A DNA stretch of 64,000 nt from Setaria digitata (GCA_003640385.1 RCAB01000015.1:248001-312000); one strand, 5' to 3'; shown: positions 1 through 13,100, numbered from the stretch's first letter. The notes: generated by a model from the sequence alone, not told the origin. Made by a program: numbers and translations.

Positions 1-18
1 TCTGATCACGTCAGGACA

Positions 19-3000
19 ATGAGTTTATTTGGTGGATCGAAGTTAGGTGCTACTTCAAGTACCCCTTTTAGTACTTCGTCTACACCAGCTTTCAGCTTTG
101 GAACTGCTACTTCAAGGTTATTGCAATTTTCTTTTTAAATGTGCTTTCAGTCTTTAGAATTTAGATGAGAATAAGAAAATCCTCAATGTTGTAGACTTGA
201 ACGTATAACTTTTATTTTCGTTTTTTATTATCAGTTGTCATATGAAGGATTAATTATGTTTTATTATCATAAACATTTCTTATTCTATTTTATAATAATG
301 AATGTAATTAGAAAAAAGAGAGGAATTTAGTACAGAATGGAAAAAATAAATAGTTAAATAGTTTGCTTTAAATGAGTAATTAATGAGCAGTATGAAAAAC
401 ACTTTGAATGATTGTTATCAAGTACTTGTTCTATTTCAGTACGGCCAATAAACCATTATTTGGCTCTGCGACGACCACACAATCACCTTTATTTTGCGCT
501 CCGGCGACAACAACTACTTTTACACAGCCCGGTGGATTATTTGGCGCGTCAAAACGTAACTTTTTTTGTTGGAATTTATGATTATTATTATTGATTTGCT
601 GAGACTAACTTTTTTCACATAAATTGGGACTTTATTTAGTAAGTATTTTCAACTTTGGCTATGTTTTGTTACCATTATTTAAAATTAGTACCTAAGTAAG
701 CCTTTTTTTTCTGAAGGTGAGTGTTAAATAATAGGTGGTAGTTTTGTATGACTTTCCTGTGATTTGTTTTTGTTTTTCCTTTTATAACTTAGTTCTTTTT
801 TATTTTTCATGCATGTTTTGCAAAGTGTTTTGAACCTCAATTTTATAAATCCTTTATGCGTTTAAATTAAATCTATTTCTTGATGCAAAGAATGAAGTCT
901 CATTTAAACGGATTCTTTTCATGAATTATTTGTTTAAAGCTGGAGCAGTGACTTCTTCAACAAGTCTCTTGTCATCTGGGGCGAAATTACCTGGTTTACC
1001 AGGCAGTTCAGCCCCATCAACTGTCCAAACTTCGCAAATTTCAACAGTACAAGATTTGATACAGGTAATATTTTTTTTATGTCCAACAGTGAAGATTTTG
1101 TAATATCTTTCTTACGACCAGCGACTTTTACTGTATTTTAAGGAAAATGTTATGCTGTTATTTAAAATTTACAATTGATAGTACTAATGTATACACGAAG
1201 ACATGAGGAAAATATTTTTTTTTTATCTCAGATTTCAGTTGTTTTATGAAGGTAAACAATAAAAAAAAAAGTAATCCTTAGAAATCAAACTCGATGAAAT
1301 ATTCTTCGTATGCTAAAAAAATGAACATTTTCCAGAATTCAGAGTCCCTCATTCGCTCTTTGACATCACCAGATCTTTTTGGAGATGGAAGAGATGGAAT
1401 CATTGCAAAATTAAATCAACTTCTTTCTGCATGCGGGATCGGTAATGGATATTATAGAGCTGATCAGCACCCTGTTTCCTACAATTCAGAGAATCCTTTT
1501 TATCAATTTAAAGCAATTGGTTATAGTAGGTGAATAGTAAAATGTTCTTTTTTTTCATTTGTTTAATCACTTAGGTTTGAATTCAGTTTTCTTCTGCTTT
1601 GTTTGGTTTGAAATGATTACATAGAGTGAGCAAAAAATTTATATATATATGTATATAAAATGCATTTTATTTATGTATATATGTATAATTTACGTAAATT
1701 AAATATATATAAATTGATTTAAATTGAATTTATATATATATATATATATATATATTTACGTAAATCAGAGAATCCTTTTTATCAATTTTTGTCTTTTTAT
1801 CAACTTTTTATCAATTTATATATATATATAAATGAATGTTGTACTAGGCATTAATACAAATGAGCGAGCACATATTGAACTGATTCGCCCTTGCATTGAG
1901 TATTAAAATTAGTAACGCATAAAAGTTGTTTTTTTACGAGGAAAATGTTTACTGCTGTCTTTCAGAAGAACTGATTATTGTGATAGCGATGGTATTGTAG
2001 CCCTTACTCTAGGAATCAATTATGAGCAGATTTCAAAAGCTGCGCAGCGGCAAAAATTCATAGATTCAATGAATGTTATACTAGGCAATAATACAAATGT
2101 GCGAGCACATATTGAACTGATTCGTCCGCTTCCAGATAATCAGACTGAGGTAGGATGTTTCAATTTAAATTAATCTATTATAAACATATTCGATAGAACT
2201 AAAAATTATGAGTAGGACATTTGTTTTCTCTTTTTTGTATTGAAGGATTAGGTTCTGTTAATCTCTTCTGTTTTAACTTTTTTTTAAGGTTTTACTCTAT
2301 GCAACAGAGAAAGGTAAAGGCAGATCAAGTAGCAAGGAATTATGTGCTTTCTTGAAACAACCTGCACAAGATACTCAGTTGAAAAATCAATTCTGTGTTT
2401 TGAATGTTCTGTCGCGCACAGCGGTGGATGATGCAAAGAAGCATGCTTTCATTAAAAATCCTCCTGCAGGTATAAATAGCATCTGTCTTGTAATTGGAAA
2501 AATAAGTTAGTTTGGATGTATTCCAAATTATGCTTTTGTTTAGGATTTGATGGACAAATCTGGCAACAGGCTGTTCGAGAAAATCCGGACCCTGATAAAT
2601 TGCTCCCTTATCCAATCCGGGGGTTTGAACAGTTACGTAAAAGACAAGAAATGCAGGTAAAAAACTTGTAAGATGTATTTCTTCCGTAACAAGTTGTTTG
2701 AAGAATAAGCGTAATTCCATTTTGCCTGAAAATTATATTGTCTTCTTTTTGCTATAATATCCATTTCAGGCAGCGGAAATACGTCTTGAAGAGCGTGTTA
2801 TTGAAGAACTGAAGCAAAGACTTGTGCAAATCAATAATAAATTGACAGCAGGACAGAATCAGTGTTCTTATCAGAGGTTGGTTTTAAAAGAATCTTTGAA
2901 ATAAATAAAAAGGACCTTTTCGTTTGTAAACTGATTCAAACTTTTTGATTTGTTATAATTTTCTTTTCAGGCAGAGACATAAAGAACTGTCACATCGTTT

Positions 3001-3721
3001 GTTACGGTGTTTAGCAATGCAGTCTCTTTTGCAACAGTATACCATTAGCATAGACTGCGCCGAAGAAAAACTTGAAACACGTCTTGAAGCACTGAATGTA
3101 TCGCTTATAGCACCAAATCAAATTAAGGTCTCAGATTTGCTAGTTGTTTGACTTCGCGTTGAGAAAGTGAGAACTAGTTGATAGAAAATGTCTTGAAATG
3201 AAATGCAAAGAGACATGCTTTCTATTATTCATCTTTTTTATATCTTTCAGAGTAGAATAACTGATTTATTGGCCATTTTGCGAGATGAAGCGGAAACTTT
3301 GAAAACGGCTGATGGAACACGATTGAAATTAACTGAAAGTGATGTAAAACAAATTAAAAAGTTAGTCTAGCCCAATCTTATTAGTTCATCTTGTTTTTGT
3401 TAATTTTCTCTATCTCTCTTTCTTTCTAGTTAATTATTATGACCTGCACTAGTCGCTGCCCAGGTTTACAAAAAGGAATTAATTTTCAAGTCCACAAAAA
3501 AATCACAGATGCGAGTTCGTTTTCAGTGTGCTAGATTTCAGTAAGTTGTTAGAAGCAGCTAATTTTTTTCCTATCTATTCCATAATTTCTTTAAATGCAA
3601 ATCTGTAAATTTTTTACTCTTCAGATATTTATCTCGAGCTCAAGAAGCACTTGAAGCAGTTGTTGATGTCGTGCGTGAAAGTATTGATGATCTAGATATC
3701 ATAGAAACTCATTTGAAATGA
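19..3721 (+). CDS. Nucleoporin Nup54 (npp-1-like), 11 exons, 493 aa
   Basis: FG-type nucleoporin of the central channel, where Nup54 works with Nup62 and Nup58. Joining exons 19-116, 440-555, 940-1064, 1336-1529, 1966-2149, 2289-2469, 2544-2656, 2770-2876, 2971-3127, 3251-3360 and 3625-3721 gives an uninterrupted frame. The N-terminus opens MSLFGGSKLG and carries scattered FG/LFG motifs in a Ser/Thr-rich low-complexity stretch (residues 1 to about 85). The rest is charged and helical, as in the Nup54 alpha-helical domain, including segments such as PYPIRGFEQLRKRQEMQ. I chose ATG 19 because it lies just behind a TCAG acceptor at 11-14 and gives the usual FG-Nup beginning; an upstream exon outside the window is possible. 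Intron 4 contains degraded copies of neighbouring exon sequence. The family call is by eye. Confidence 0.88.
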
Positions 3722-4071
3722 TTCTGGTTACAACATTCAAATCATATGTTGTTAACATTTCGCCACATTCAATAAATTGTTTGCATTATCTTTGCATGCT
3801 GTTCTTCAGTACATTACGTTGCAGCATAAATAACTTTACATTTTATTATTTTACCTGGTCATGAATGCATGTCTCGTCGTTTTTCCTTTTTTTTAAAGAT
3901 AGTTGGAAGAGTATATTTTTAAATATATTTCCATGGGAGACTTGATTCGCCTTTGTATTTGGAGATCAGGAATTGAATCAAAGGCAAGAAGATTTAGAGC
4001 TTTTCTTATTTGTTGTTCGATACAGCACAGTGAATTGGCTTATTAAACATATTTTCAGTTTGAAAGTCGGG
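3722..4071 (+). promoter_or_regulatory. Intercistronic region with poly(A) signal and spliced-leader-type acceptor
   Basis: Only 350 bp separate the Nup54 stop from the helicase ATG. An AATAAA is seen at 3771-3776. A strong TTTTCAG acceptor ends at 4058, 13 bp before ATG 4072, with no convincing donor for it in between. This arrangement fits trans-splicing of the downstream gene of a nematode operon. That is inferred from spacing and signals, not demonstrated. Confidence 0.5.
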
Positions 4072-7000
4072 ATGGAAGTTGAGGATGGAAATGATAATGA
4101 AAAACCAGGGACAAGCGTTTCAGATGATGAAGCGAGTGGGGATGGGGGATCACAAGAACAAGTCTACAAAGTTTTGGGGCATAACACTTTCGTGGATTTG
4201 AAGAAAATTCAGTAAGCGTTTTAGATTTCGAGTTTGTACAGATTTAAGAAACTGGAGTGTTAGTACATTAGTCAGTAACGGATTTGGATTGTATATATGA
4301 ATTACGCCTAATCAGTAATTGTTACGATGAATAAGCTGTTATCTAATTCCAGAAGGACTATAATGAACTGTAGTAACTGATTAACCTGGAATTTTCAGTG
4401 TTGTGCCAGCATGGGTCAGCCGTGGTGAAGTATTCCCATCAAAACTAGATAATGGAAGTTGTGGAAGGCTTGATCTTGTCGAAGGTTTACATCCTTTGCT
4501 CGCATATCGTGTGAAGGATCACCTGAAACAGTGGTATCCTGTTCAACGAGCAGTTCTTCCACATCTTATAGCAGCGACTAACCTCTCTTCAATTTTTCCT
4601 CCAAGGTTTGGCAGAACTTTCCTATCGATCTCATCACTTTAGCTAAATTAACCACGTAAAATATGGAAAAAAATTGTTGCTTTAGGGATTATTATGAAGC
4701 TGATTTTTTTCGGATCCTTCCATCTATGGAAAGTTTTTATATCTCTCGCAATATAAGGGAAAATTAGTTTCACATTATCGATATTAACATATTTTGTTAG
4801 ATTTCATATGATTCGTATTGGAAAGTCCGGCTTTCAATATTTGAGGTAGTGAAGTAAAATATTTCACGACATTTTCACGTCGACACAGATTTACATCTGC
4901 TGACTTTATATTTTTCAATTAAATTTTTTGGTCCTATAGTTTCTTTACTAGAGATTTGTGTAAATTTCTTCATTATTTTTAATCAATACATGAATTCTTT
5001 TTTAGAGATTTGGTGATTAGTTCCCCAACGGGCAGTGGTAAAACATTGTGCTATGTGATTCCTATTTTGAATGCTTTACATCAGCCGGCCATGATACGTT
5101 GCCTTTTTGCACTGATTGTTGTACCAGTCCAGAATCTTGTCGATCAAATAGAGAAAGTGCGTATACAATAAATAAATAGTATCAATTTTTCCACCAAAGA
5201 AGATGTTTTTATCTGAATGTCATATAATTTTCTCTGATGTTGCCTTTTATCAGGAATTTAAAAAATACAACGTTTTCAATGTACGTATTGCTTCATTGTA
5301 CGGTAGTCATGATTTTGACGCAGAAAGACAACAGCTCAAAAGAGCCAACATAGTAATAGCAACTCCAGGTCGTTTGATGGAACATATTGCAGATTTGGAT
5401 TTTCCTGTGGATTTTACTCACTTGAGGTTTGTAATTTATAAATCGGAAGATATATGGATTTCTTTGAAACTTGAATCGACTAATTTTTATGAAAGTTTAC
5501 GCGCGAAGTTTTTAGATATCTAGTAGTAGACGAAGCAGATCGTATGTCACGTATAGCTCGGATCGAATGGCTTGATGATTTGGAAGCTGTTGCAAATTGT
5601 GAGTATCATTTTGTCGCAGTTACTGAAATAAGTTCTTGAAAAAAAAATAATAATCGACTGGTAGATATGCCTTTAATAAACTGCATTAATTTTATGAAGA
5701 GATTCCCATCCTTATAATTGGGATCTTTGTTAAAATGTAAATCTGGTTGTCGTGGAACCGATATTATAGCGAAAAAATTTTTTCAAGATAATTATAGATG
5801 TTTCGTCGCAAAGAAAGCACCAGGAATTGAATAAAGTGATATATATATATATATAAAATAGTTTTATCTTTGCCCTTTCTTACTAGACACCTATGTTTTA
5901 TAGTTTTTTTATCTTTTCAGATAATCACAACTGTGCTTCAATTGATGATCTTTATAACACAAGTTTCTTGCAAAAGATATTACTTTCTGCAACACTCTCT
6001 TTGGATGTTGAAGATTTACAAAGCTGGCGCCTCCGACATCCTCGTTTATTCAGGTATATATTTTCATTCTCTCGATGGGGATAGCAACAGACTGTTATTT
6101 CAGTTCCTTTGCTATATCATTTGTTGTTCCTTTCCTGTATTTCCAAAGTTTTCACTGGCATTTGTTCATTGGCTAATGCAAAAACATCTTTCTTTTGCAG
6201 AGCAATTAAAGATGAGGTAATGGTAACAAATGAATCAACCTTAAATAATATTATCATTCCGACTACACTAAAAATCGAATACATTGTTTGTGATGCAAAA
6301 TTTAAACCACTTGCAACATTCGAACGAATTGAAAAACGCAAATCGTGGAAAAAAATTCTTATATTCGTTAACAGCAAGTAAGCGTCACACTGAAGTTGAT
6401 CAACTTTGTTTCTAATTATTAGAAATAAACTAGTGAAGTGTAGGTGAAGATTGATAGCTTTCAAGATTTAGCATAATTTCTATTGTAGAATGGCTAGTTA
6501 TCGACTTGCAGTACTGTTGAAAACGCTTAGTACGGGAAAATATCAAGTTGAAGAACTCTCGTCAAATCTTTTCGGTAATCGAAGGCAGAAAGTATTGGCA
6601 AGGTTCACTATCTGGCTTCCCCAACTAATGTATCGATGTTACAACCATGAAATTTGAACTTTCTTCCCTGTTTTTTCCATGTCATATGTTTTGGGATCAA
6701 GGATTCGTTCTATTCGTTCTGCCGATATTTTTAATTGATTTTTCGAATTGACATTATTGGTATTGAGAAGATTTATGATGTGTTTTTTATTTGGAGAATT
6801 TGTTTTAGATTCAAAAAAGGAACCACAAGAGTTCTTATCTCGAGTGATGTCTTATCACGCGGGATTGATGTTGAAGATATTGATGTAGTCATTAATTATG
6901 ATAAGCCACTTAATGAGAGATTATTTGTTCATCGGGTGGGACGAACAGCAAGATGTGGCAAAAAAGGAAGAGCCATTTTTCTCATCACATCTAGAGAAGT

Positions 7001-7335
7001 AATGTTTTGCTTCTCTATGTTTGTTTTTTGTATTTCATATTTACACTTCTCCTTCTAAGTTCTTATTGTAATTTAGCCACTCTACATTTTCAGATAAAAG
7101 ATTTCCAAACTTCTCTCCAACGGATCGGTTTTATGGCAAAGGTTAAAGAGGGAATTTTCGAAGGGATAAAAAATGCCGAAACAGAAGAACTCTATCGGCA
7201 AGCACTCACAGATCTGAAGGAAACTTTGCAAAATACAGCGAAGGTGGTTTGCTGTTTAAGGAGACGAATTTAGTATATCAAAAGTTATAAATGCTTGCTG
7301 TTGTCTTTCAGTCTTATCCTACAAGATCAGTTTAA
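4072..7335 (+). CDS. DEAD-box RNA helicase, DDX51/Dbp6 type, 11 exons, 513 aa
   Basis: Predicted nucleolar ATP-dependent RNA helicase of the DDX51/Dbp6 family, which acts in large ribosomal subunit maturation. Exons 4072-4211, 4399-4605, 5006-5156, 5254-5426, 5516-5598, 5921-6053, 6201-6377, 6489-6602, 6809-6998, 7094-7243 and 7312-7335 join in frame. Helicase motifs appear in order: Q-like region [13 protein letters not shown], Walker [10 protein letters not shown] (exon 3), motif Ib ATPGRL (exon 4), motif II VDEADR (exon 5), motif [10 protein letters not shown] (exon 6), a C-terminal domain containing [11 protein letters not shown], and motif [10 protein letters not shown] (exon 9). The acidic N-terminus ([10 protein letters not shown]) and the absence of long insertions fit DDX51. 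The start follows a spliced-leader-type acceptor. The last coding exon is only 24 bp. Family-level confidence is high; the exact orthologue call is by recognition. Confidence 0.88.
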
Positions 7336-8284
7336 GAGGGTGAAAAGGCACTTCTTGAACTTTTTTTTTCTTCGAACTTAGAGTGAATGTGCTTCGAATA
7401 AGAAAGTAACACTCACACTCAGTGGAGCGTAAATCTGTTCAGATATGAAGTTTTACTTGTTTTCCAGCTATAATAGTTTCGAATCTTTATAATTATTTTA
7501 GGGATGCATCAGAAAATATGGAACTTTCAAAAATGGGCGGAATAAAGTTGCGAAATCGTAAAATATTGTCGTTTCCTTTAACTTGTTCCTCCATGATTTT
7601 TTTCAGGACTTGAAATTTGAAATTAATGTTGTCAGTTGTTGATCTTTTTGTTGTTTAATAAAAAACCCGCAGTGAGCATCACGAAATTTGCGAACATTAC
7701 CTGTTGGTCACTGAAATTTACGTTATTTCATTTCATTGCAGAAAAAAACACTTGCTTTTGCTTGTGGGACGCAATGACAAATTCTTTGTTGCTTTGGAAT
7801 CAAAGTTTGTGGGGATATAAGTTTTTGCATATTATTCAGAAGTAGTTTTCATGAAGTAGTAGCTATAGTGTGGAAGGCCCGACTATCAAGAAATTTTTCT
7901 AATCCTGTCTTTTATATATTTCCACTCTTATTTTTCATAAATTAGGGTGAGACTTCAGTGTTTTTGTTTTATAATTTATCTTACTAAGTGGTCATCTGAG
8001 GCTATGACGGTGGGTATTAAAACTAGAATTCACCAACAAACTAAAATATAATTGTTAATCCCTTCATTTTATGGGGATTTGTAGTGACGACTGATTGGAA
8101 CCTACGCTGAAATTTTTCTTTTTTTTATTCCTTTAGACAATTAATTTCTAATTATTTGATGAACACTACGCTCAGCGGATCTTGTTGAGGTTTCTATGGT
8201 AGGAGCTGATTTATTTTATTTCTGGTAAATTTTCACGAATCATTTAGGGATTAAAGTCGTTCTAAACTAGTATTGTGTAGAAAA
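7336..8284. other. Intergenic region between helicase and metaxin genes
   Basis: AT-rich sequence without a convincing gene. An AATAAA at 7657-7662 could end the helicase transcript. A possible acceptor, TGTAG, ends at 8280, four bases before the metaxin ATG, so the metaxin message may also be trans-spliced. Open frames here, for example around 7636-7845, lack coding character and family resemblance. Confidence 0.5.
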
Positions 8285-9905
8285 ATGTCAGCAAGTTATT
8301 TTATGACTGATCTTGTTGCTGATACTTTATCATCTGAAGTTGATTTGGACTGGAATGATGCCGTACTATACATACCGTATCATATGCAAGCACTTCTTTA
8401 TGAGGTTTGTTTGTGCGGTTTTGCGTGGCTTCAGGACTAAATGTTTAACTGAAAAGCTTTTATCCATTTATGCGAATATGCTTATTCTATTTCTTTAGCT
8501 CCATAAAAAATAGTAATATCATTAACTTGTACTGGCTAGCTATAATTTTAAACATGTAAATTTTGTTATTCTTTACAGTATGCTGATTGTTTGGCTGTAC
8601 GAACATTATTAAGAATGGCAAAATTACCAATTCGCTTAGAGGAACGACCAAATGTGGAATTTATGTCACCAACTGGGAAAGTACCCTTTCTGCAGATGCA
8701 TTCATTTCTCATACCTGAATTTCAACCTGTTGTTGATTTTCTTGCGAAGCATGTAAGTAGTTTCCTGCAGCTCTGTTTTCGATTGAATTTTCTCATGTCG
8801 AAATGATTTGATTATTATGACGTTTCAAATCCAAAATTGAGATTTAAATCCTGGTTCAATTTATTGCTTGTAACTAGATATATGATATGGTAATATTAAT
8901 ATATAATTTTTCTCCTTAATTAAATTTTTTCTCTTTTATAGAATATAAAATTATCAGCCGGTTTGACAGATATACAGCGAGCAGATATGTATGCTCATAT
9001 GTCTCTTTTCGATGAGATTCTTCGAAATATTGAGGTGGCATTTTTTTGAAACTTTTTCAGGCAGTTAAAATTTGTTGGTTACTTTGATAGAAATGGAAGA
9101 AATAGTTTTGCTTCTTAAAGAAAGCTATTAGCCACAAATATATTCGTGTGAATTTTTTTGGTTTCTATTTGATGAATTGCTGTAGAATTTACATGACTTA
9201 TGTCCATGTCTTTTTAATGTTAATAAATTTCAGATATACATGATGTGGATAGATAAAAGAAATTACTCGCAAGTTACAAGATATAGATATGGTTCAGTAT
9301 ATTTATGGCCATTAAATACCATTTTACCATGGATGAAACGGCGTGAAATGAGTAGCTATTTGGCTGCTTTAGAATGGAAAAATAAATCCCAGGAAAGCAT
9401 AATTGATCTGGCAGATCGATGCTTTAAAAGCATATCATCAAAACTTGAACACAAGCAGTTAGTTTTCTATTTTTTAAGGAATAAGAAATTAAGTTGGAGA
9501 GGAATTATGATTTTACATTTCATTATATTAATTTTAAAATACTGCATAACATATTTTGTGCTTCATATTGTAGAATTTTATGGATAGTTTCCTTTTTTTT
9601 TATAGAAGTAAAATTTTTTCCTAGCACTCAATTATTTCTTTTAGTTNATAGTTTCCTTTTTTTTTTATAGAAGTAAAATTTTTTCCTAGCACTCAATTAT
9701 TTCTTTTAGTTTTCATTATTTAAGTTACTTCTTTGGCACAACACCGACTGAACTGGACGCACTGACATTCGGTCACCTTTATACCATTTTGACAACAGAA
9801 CTGCCGAACATGGAGCTAAAAAATTGTCTTCGTCGATACTCAAATTTAACTGAATTCTGTCAAAGGATCGATAAGCTGTATTTTACTCCCGAGACGAATG
9901 AATGA
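8285..9905 (+). CDS. Metaxin-2, mitochondrial outer-membrane import factor, 5 exons, 268 aa
   Basis: Metaxins are GST-fold proteins on the mitochondrial outer membrane that work with the SAM/TOB complex in beta-barrel import; in C. elegans MTX-2 is also implicated in mitochondrial transport in neurons. Exons 8285-8404, 8579-8752, 8942-9034, 9234-9457 and 9710-9905 join in frame. Recognisable metaxin-2 blocks are [17 protein letters not shown] sequence in exon 2 ([10 protein letters not shown]), [11 protein letters not shown] in exon 4 and [21 protein letters not shown] in exon 5. Length matches the family (about 263 aa in vertebrates). The 3' end converges on the minus-strand cuticlin gene 292 bp away. 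Intron 4 contains an assembly join (N at 9647) with a duplicated acceptor. The second copy of the acceptor gives the in-frame product. Confidence 0.92.
9584..9711. repeat. Direct duplication flanking a single N (assembly join)
   Basis: About 63 bp at 9584-9646 is repeated almost exactly at 9648-9711, with only a one-base difference in a poly-T run, separated by a lone N at 9647. The unit runs from ATAGTTTCC to CTTTTAGTT and contains the acceptor of metaxin exon 5. This is the pattern left when two contigs whose ends overlap are joined without merging, so it is probably not a biological repeat. Confidence 0.85.
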
Positions 9906-10196
9906 ATTAGATTCTCTGTGAATGATAAATAGTTTAGAAAATACCAGTATCGAAGATTTTGATCAAAATGTTTTGTTTTGTTAAATGCGATCAACGGTGT
10001 TAGCTGTTATCCAAGAATTATTTCCAGCCGATATATTAAATGGCTCAAATTTAAAAAAGTGAAATTGTTGAAATCAAGACAGTATTATTTTTCTTTTTAT
10101 ATTCACATCTTTACTACATGCAAATTTGGGTCTTTTTATAATTGTCTTTTTTTTTACCATGTAATATACCGAAAAAACTATTAATTAAGTTAAATT

Positions 10197-13100
10197 TTAT
10201 TGTTTACGTTGAGATCGATAGATTGATAGGCCAAAACTACCCGCAAGCATTATCGTAGCTAAGTATGCTGTTGTTAAGGCAGCAAATGTTCCAGCGAAAA
10301 AATTCTTATCAATACAGATTTCATCCGCAACCCTTATTGTTTTTTCTTCCATATCTGAAATTATTGCACTTTTCCTTTTTTTCTATCGCCACACTTTTTT
10401 ATTAGAAATTTTTGGAAAAGGTTTCAAATGATAAATGATAAAGTAATATTTTGTTTACTCTTCTTTTTTGGTGTTGTTTTTGATTTTAATATTTCTTTTT
10501 TTTCTCTCTCCCAGGTTTACGTTGCATTTTTTAAATAATTTTCGGAACATTTGCTGGGAAATGTTTTTATAGACTTCGAATTTTAATAAAAATTTACACC
10601 ACCATGTACTGAAGGAAAATACGAGTGGAAGTACCTTGATAAGGTAAAGTATGAACTGGTTGATCAATTACATGCAGTCTGTGATGTACTAAATTATCTG
10701 TGGAATAAATTTCAACACTTTTTATCTGTTTCTCCACCGATCGTTTTAATCGTTTCGAGCAGTCCTGAAATTTGTTTGGAATTTTCACACCAAAATAAAA
10801 GGAAATGAATTTAAAAGAAAGGATGGACGAAGCAATCAAATTTGCCACATATATTTCATAATTACATGATCACAATGTTTATTTAGTTTAGTAAGTCCTA
10901 AAAGCGCCCGGGGGGGGGGGGGGGGGGGAAGATGTGTATTTACCATTTTATTGAAAAATAAAATCAAAAGAAGGCGAGAAAGCAAAAGTAAATGTAGAGT
11001 TGTTTCAATTTTTTCTGCAGGGAACAATTCAAATTATTTTTCAGGTCATATTTTTAGTAGGTATGTGTATAGATTTCTATTTTTTTTTTTTATATATAAA
11101 AATTATATTAGCAAGAAGGAGAAAGAGGAAGAATACTAACAACTGTTCAGGAAAGACAAGATTAGAAGTAATTATTGACTAGAAATGAGTTGAAAATGTT
11201 AGTTAAACTTACTGGCTGTTTGGGACAGAAATAATCAGTTGTATTGGCAGATGTAAATTGATCAAATTTCCGTAAGCATGTTGTTACAACGCATGATATC
11301 CATACATCATCCGCATCCGGAAACTTAAATGCCAATCCATCAGCGAATGCCTAAAACTTTGAAATTTTTTTTAAACATAAACCAGTTTAATCAGAATAGT
11401 TGTACAGCATATATATTTTTGATTGTTTTTTTTTCTCCATTTCTCTTATTTATGAAGAAAAAGAAAAAAAAAAAAATAAAAAAAAAGTAGTTCATTGTGA
11501 GATTTCAATGTAGGAAAATTACAAAAAAAAAAAATCTTAATTGTTATGCCGTTGAATGGCAGTCAATTAACTAATTATTTATTGCGTTTATTACTTTTCA
11601 TCAAATTAAATCGAATAAAAGAATGAAGAAAGATGAGAGAGGAAATATGGAAGTTTTCTACGTATTTTGGAATAATGTTCTTCTTTCAGTTCAATATGAA
11701 ATTATTCTAATTTTACAAATAAATATATTTCACTTCAATTTGTTCTAGCTTTTACATTCATTTCTCTCTCTTCCATTTTCCTTTTTGCACCTTTTCAAGT
11801 ACTTTTTTTACTTGAATGATGAATTTGTTTGATAATGCAAAATAATTGACAGCAATGTGTCCTTGAAATTTTGCCTAATTCCATGTTTGAATTTCGTAAA
11901 AAATTGAATTTTATGGTTAATCATAACTTTGTAAACAAAATTTTCATATTCAGATTCTTAATTAAATTTATTCCTTAGAAATATTTTCATAGTTGCATTT
12001 TTTGACCAAACCATTTTCTGTGAAATATTTCAAATATAGGCGTGTGATTAAGTAAAATTAATCAATAAATTGATATTTATATGTTTAATCAATTAATTCC
12101 TTAATTAATTCGAGCAATAACTTTACTGTTAGAACAAGTAAACGTAATTGTTTAATTAGTGCCAGCCATAATTTGCAAGTTTTAGCTTTTAATTTTTATT
12201 CGGATTCCGGGCGTTTTACTTTTGCACAAAACGCTTCATAAAAAGTAATATTGCACACGTCTATCTATCGCAATATTCAACAATTCAAACTTAATTAAGA
12301 AAATAATATGAATGAAATTTGAATTTTAGAAAATACCATTTATTACGATTATGCATAGTTTTATAAATTTTAATAATCTGTTTATTTGTTACTAAGTGGG
12401 CCATTAATTTTATAACTATACCTTGAGGTTGTTTTCCGGATACTGTATATGTGACACGATTACAGAATCCAAGGAGCAACCATTTTCGATTATTTTCATT
12501 TTGCGTCCATCTTCTGCTTCCACCGAACATTCTTTTACCCATATGCCATAAACACCTATGAATATGCTAATTAGATTCACCTTTGAATACATGAATTCAT
12601 TTACTAACAAATTAAATTTGAAATTAAATTTTAAAAAATGGAAAGCAGAAAAACAATTGTTGTCATTCTTTATGCAACGTATAATTAATAAGTCGACTAA
12701 CTGTAAACAAATATTTTAATTTAAAAATTTTTGTTTTTTATTTTTATATAATGATGCACAATTGCTATGTCTTTAATTTAAATCTTACTGCTACATGTTC
12801 CTTGTAAAATATTAAATTAATTGTCCCAACAAATTCTAATTTGCAGTTCTTCCACCTGGTCAGATTTCTGTCAGTTCAGATTCTAGATCATCTAGTTAAA
12901 ATACAGATACAGTTCCATACACGTACATATAAACAGAGATATCCACGCATATTATACTTAACGCATCCATATAGACGTACGTACTGGACATTCAGGCACT
13001 TCAATAGATACGCACATCACGCTCATACACGGAAATAATGGTCAGAGTTCATTCCAAAACATATTAATTAATTACTTGTATCAGAATTGAAATGCCAAAT

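Noticed and set aside
5870..6464. Alternative open frames of 90-116 codons on both strands inside the helicase gene
   Set aside because: They overlap exons with clear DEAD-box motifs in another frame and are shadows of those exons.
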